DNA of 42,615 bases from DASRZM01 sp035686365 (GTDB lineage: Bacteria > Pseudomonadota > Gammaproteobacteria > Xanthomonadales > Xanthomonadaceae), in assembly GCA_035686365.1 (NCBI GenBank), contig DASRZM010000030.1, positions 1 to 42,615 on the forward strand. The letters are read 5' to 3'. Below the pieces are notes generated by a model. The model did no database searches, was not told the origin of the DNA, and saw nothing but the letters and a program-made list of their open reading frames with translations. Shown here piece after piece: positions 40,288 to 42,615 of this stretch (position 1 is the first letter of the stretch; every line of letters begins with the position of its first letter). Both the position numbers and the translations under genes were made by a program.

Positions 40288-40974
40288 ATGCGCATCCTGG
40301 TCATCGAAGACAACCGCGACATCGCGGCCAATCTCGGAGATTACCTCGAGGACCGCGGCCACGAAGTGGACTTCGCGGCCGACGGCGTGACCGGCCTGCA
40401 CCTGGCCGTGGTCAACGACTTCGACGCCATCGTGCTGGACCTCAACCTGCCGGGTATCGACGGCCTGGAGGTGTGCCGGAAGCTGCGCCAGGACGCGCGA
40501 AAGCAGACGCCGGTGCTGATGCTGACCGCCCGCGACGCGCTGGAGCAGAAGCTGGCAGGCTTCGAATCGGGCGCCGACGATTACCTGGTCAAACCGTTCG
40601 CGCTGCAGGAGGTCGAGGCCAGGTTGCAGGTGCTCGCGCGCCGCGGCAAGGCGCCGGGGCCGCGGGTGCTCAAGGTCGCCGACCTGGAGTACAACCTCGA
40701 TACGCTGGAGGTGCGCCGCCAGGGCAAGTCGATCCAGCTCAACCCGACCGCGCTGAAGATCCTGCAGTCGCTGATGGAGTCCTCGCCCTCGGTGGTGACC
40801 CGGCAGGAGCTGGAAACGCGCGTGTGGGGCGAGGAGCTGCCCGACTCCGACAGCCTGCGCGTGCACATCCATGGGCTGCGCGCGGCGGTCGACAAGCCCT
40901 TCGCCAAGCCGCTGATCCATACGCGCCACGGCATCGGTTACCGCCTCGCCGACCCCGATGCAGTATCGGCATAG
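40288..40974 (+). CDS. OmpR/PhoB-family response regulator
   Basis: 228 residues. Receiver domain: acidic pocket VIEDN (Glu7, Asp8), phosphoacceptor Asp51 in IVLDLNLPG, Thr80 in MLTARDA and Lys102 in YLVKPF. Winged-helix output domain from about residue 128: PTALKILQSLMESSPSVVTR, then VHIHGLRAAVDKPF and the wing HTRHGIGYRL. All phosphorylation residues are intact. The kinase gene overlaps the 3' end by 17 bp. The stimulus and regulon are unknown; adjacency to the M56 operon hints at an envelope signal. Confidence 0.96.
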   Translation: MRILVIEDNRDIAANLGDYLEDRGHEVDFAADGVTGLHLAVVNDFDAIVLDLNLPGIDGLEVCRKLRQDARKQTPVLMLTARDALEQKLAGFESGADDYLVKPFALQEVEARLQVLARRGKAPGPRVLKVADLEYNLDTLEVRRQGKSIQLNPTALKILQSLMESSPSVVTRQELETRVWGEELPDSDSLRVHIHGLRAAVDKPFAKPLIHTRHGIGYRLADPDAVSA

Positions 40975-42262
40975 GCTTCGCAGCCGGATCGTCATCTCGT
41001 TCCTGCTGCTCGGCTTCGGGCTGACCGCGCTGTTCGCGGCCGCGACGCTGTTCCTGCGTGCGCGCCTGGAAAGCCAGCTGGTGGAGGACTGGCTGGCTGC
41101 CGAGACCATGAACTTCCTGGAGTTCAAGCGCAACTACCCGGAGCCGGAAGCCGAGTACGGTCTTTCCGCGCAGCGCATCTACCTGTACGCCTACCGGCCC
41201 GACTCCCCGCAGATCCCGTTCGCCTGGCAGGAGTTGGCGACCGGCGTGCACGACATCCAGGAGCGCGACGAGGCCGGCGAGCTGGTGACCTACAAGCTGG
41301 CGCTGCGACGGGCCTCGGACATGGTGGTGGCGCTCAAGTACAGCTACGAGCAGCAGGCGGTCAGCCAGCGCCAGCTGATGGTCGCGCTGGGCATCGCGGT
41401 GATCGCATTCACGGTACTGGCGCTGGCGGTCGGGTGGTGGTCGTCGGCGCGCGTGATGCGGCCGGTGTCCGACCTGGTTGCGCGGGTGCGCGCCTATCGC
41501 GGGGAGCGCGCACCCGAGCCGTTGGCGCCGCACTTCGCACAGGACGAAGTGGGCGAGCTGGCGCAGGCGCTGGACGACTACGCCGCGCGGCTGACCGACA
41601 TGGTGCAGCGCGATCGCGAGTTCAATGCCGACGTCAGCCACGAACTGCGCACGCCGCTGGCGGTGATCCGCGGTGCCACCGAGCTGCTGCTGAACCAGCC
41701 CGACCTGTCGGAGAAGTCACGCCTGCGGCTGGCGCGCATCGAGCGTGCGGCCCAGCAGTCGGCCGACCTGACCGAGGCGCTGCTGATGCTCTCGCGCAAC
41801 GAGCGCGGCAGCAGCGTGGCGGACGTGTGCCGGGTGGCGCAGCAGGTCGCCGAGTCCAATCGCGCGCACCTGGCCGACAAGCCCGTGGAGATCGTGGTGG
41901 AGGGCAGGACAGGGGTGCTGATCGATGCGCCCGAGTCGGTGCTCAGCGTCGCCCTCGGGAACCTGGTCGGCAACGCCTGCAAGTACACCGGGCAGGGCGA
42001 GGTCCGCATCGCGGTGGAGTCCGACGCGGTGAGCGTGGTCGACACCGGACCGGGCATCACCGCCGAGGATGCACGGCGCCTGTTCGATCGCGGCTACCGC
42101 GGCGCCAGCGCCGGCCACAGCAAGGGTGCGGGCATCGGCCTGGCGATCGTGCTGCGCCTGTGCGAGCTGCACGGCTGGCGCGTCTCCATCGCCCCGCGGC
42201 AGGACCGCACCGGCACCGTGGCACGCCTGGAGTTCGCCACGCCGAAGCCTCGCGGTCGATAG
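40958..42262 (+). CDS. Membrane sensor histidine kinase
   Basis: 434 residues from ATG 40958. TM1 at 11-33 and TM2 at about 140-161 bracket a periplasmic sensor of roughly 105 residues with no recognised fold. HAMP follows (MRPVSDLVARVRAYRGE), then the HisKA helix with phosphoacceptor His228 in NADVSHELRTPLAVIRG. The ATPase domain has the N box NLVGNACKYT, the G1 box DTGPGI and GIGLAIV. It is complete and cognate to the overlapping response regulator. The C-terminus ends in RLEFATPKPRGR, and the repeat block follows. Confidence 0.95.
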   Translation: MQYRHRLRSRIVISFLLLGFGLTALFAAATLFLRARLESQLVEDWLAAETMNFLEFKRNYPEPEAEYGLSAQRIYLYAYRPDSPQIPFAWQELATGVHDIQERDEAGELVTYKLALRRASDMVVALKYSYEQQAVSQRQLMVALGIAVIAFTVLALAVGWWSSARVMRPVSDLVARVRAYRGERAPEPLAPHFAQDEVGELAQALDDYAARLTDMVQRDREFNADVSHELRTPLAVIRGATELLLNQPDLSEKSRLRLARIERAAQQSADLTEALLMLSRNERGSSVADVCRVAQQVAESNRAHLADKPVEIVVEGRTGVLIDAPESVLSVALGNLVGNACKYTGQGEVRIAVESDAVSVVDTGPGITAEDARRLFDRGYRGASAGHSKGAGIGLAIVLRLCELHGWRVSIAPRQDRTGTVARLEFATPKPRGR

Positions 42263-42335
42263 CAGCAGCACACCGGTCCGCAAAGGACGCGACAAGGCGG
42301 GCCGGACAAAGGCCCCACCGTCGCCGCGCAGCCCT

Positions 42336-42415
42336 GTGGGAGCGGCCGATGGCCGCGATCGGCCCGCGGAGTCGCACCGACCATGCGTTGTGGGAGCGGC
42401 CCATGGCCGCGATCG
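42336..42415. repeat. Dimer of palindromic repeat units
   Basis: Units at 42336-42362 (loop GAT instead of CAT, stems intact) and 42390-42415, separated by a 27-bp spacer containing GGAGTCGCACCGACCATGCG. The same spacer type separates the pair at 19879/19934 and precedes the unit at 14664. Confidence 0.85.
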
Positions 42416-42615
42416 CCTCTCCGCACCATCGCATCGATGCCACCTCCGCTCCGTAGCCCGGCCCGCGAGCCGGGGACGGTTTCCGGGGCCGCCGCGAGTA
42501 CATCCCTGTAGGCTGCGGACGCGCCATCCCTGGCGCGTACGCCCCCGGAAACCGTCCCCGCCCCGCGGCCCTCACGCCTCCGTTTCGTATCGTCATCGCC
42601 CTGTAGGAGCCGGCG
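42390..42615. repeat. Composite intergenic repeat, copy 4 (cut by window end)
   Basis: Same module order as the other three. Here both arms of the 18-bp stem are changed together: CGGGGACGGTTTCCGGGG on the left and CCCCGGAAACCGTCCCCG on the right, restoring perfect pairing. The inner palindrome has one A-to-C change at its loop edge. The terminal GAGCCGGC hairpin starts at 42604 and runs off the window. No gene is seen in 42263-42615. Confidence 0.9.

Overview
The window is a GC-rich gammaproteobacterial chromosome segment, most likely from a Xanthomonadales (Lysobacterales) member of the Lysobacter/Luteimonas type. This is inferred from the gap-pgk-pyk-class I aldolase neighbourhood, the many secreted peptidases, an M56 peptidase fused to a TonB domain, and dense palindromic intergenic repeats. 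No rRNA or other species-level marker is present.

Layout. 1-1.1 kb: end of an OsmC-like gene and a secreted S1/P1 nuclease. 1.2-9.8 kb: a loose lower-glycolysis cluster (gap, pgk, pyk, class I fructose-bisphosphate aldolase) interleaved with a secreted metzincin protease, a small membrane protein and an MscS channel. 9.8-10.3 kb: two decayed genes, a macro-domain stump and a degenerate CDGSH iron-sulfur gene. 10.4-14.6 kb: an RND efflux adaptor/permease pair. 14.9-19.7 kb: an M61-like peptidase, a coupled polytopic membrane protein, an apparent breakpoint where an orphan ORF meets a 51-residue methyltransferase stump, and an M28 peptidase. 20.2-24.3 kb: mscL, an FAH-family hydrolase, a small membrane protein, a Rieske protein and an SLC13 transporter. 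24.7-27.1 kb: trmB, thiG, thiS, tRNA-Gly(CCC) with a good sigma70-type promoter, and a retropepsin-like protease. 27.1-27.6 kb: an AT-richer islet ending in a very strong terminator. 27.6-42.3 kb: an 8.7-kb cyclic beta-1,2-glucan synthase gene between two paralogous small secreted proteins, then BlaI-type regulator, M56-TonB protein and a two-component system.

Functional themes. Two mechanosensitive channels and a cyclic glucan synthase point to osmotic adaptation of the envelope. The secreted protein-BlaI-M56/TonB unit followed by a response regulator and histidine kinase looks like an envelope-sensing region.

The most striking structure not explained by genes is a modular intergenic repeat system. 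It has a 15-bp palindrome unit (about ten copies), a second hairpin unit (about ten copies including inverted and variant ones) and a composite of about 235 bp (four copies, the last cut by the window end). The composite has an 18-bp stem that shows a compensatory base change between copies, so the paired structure appears to be under selection or copied as a structure.
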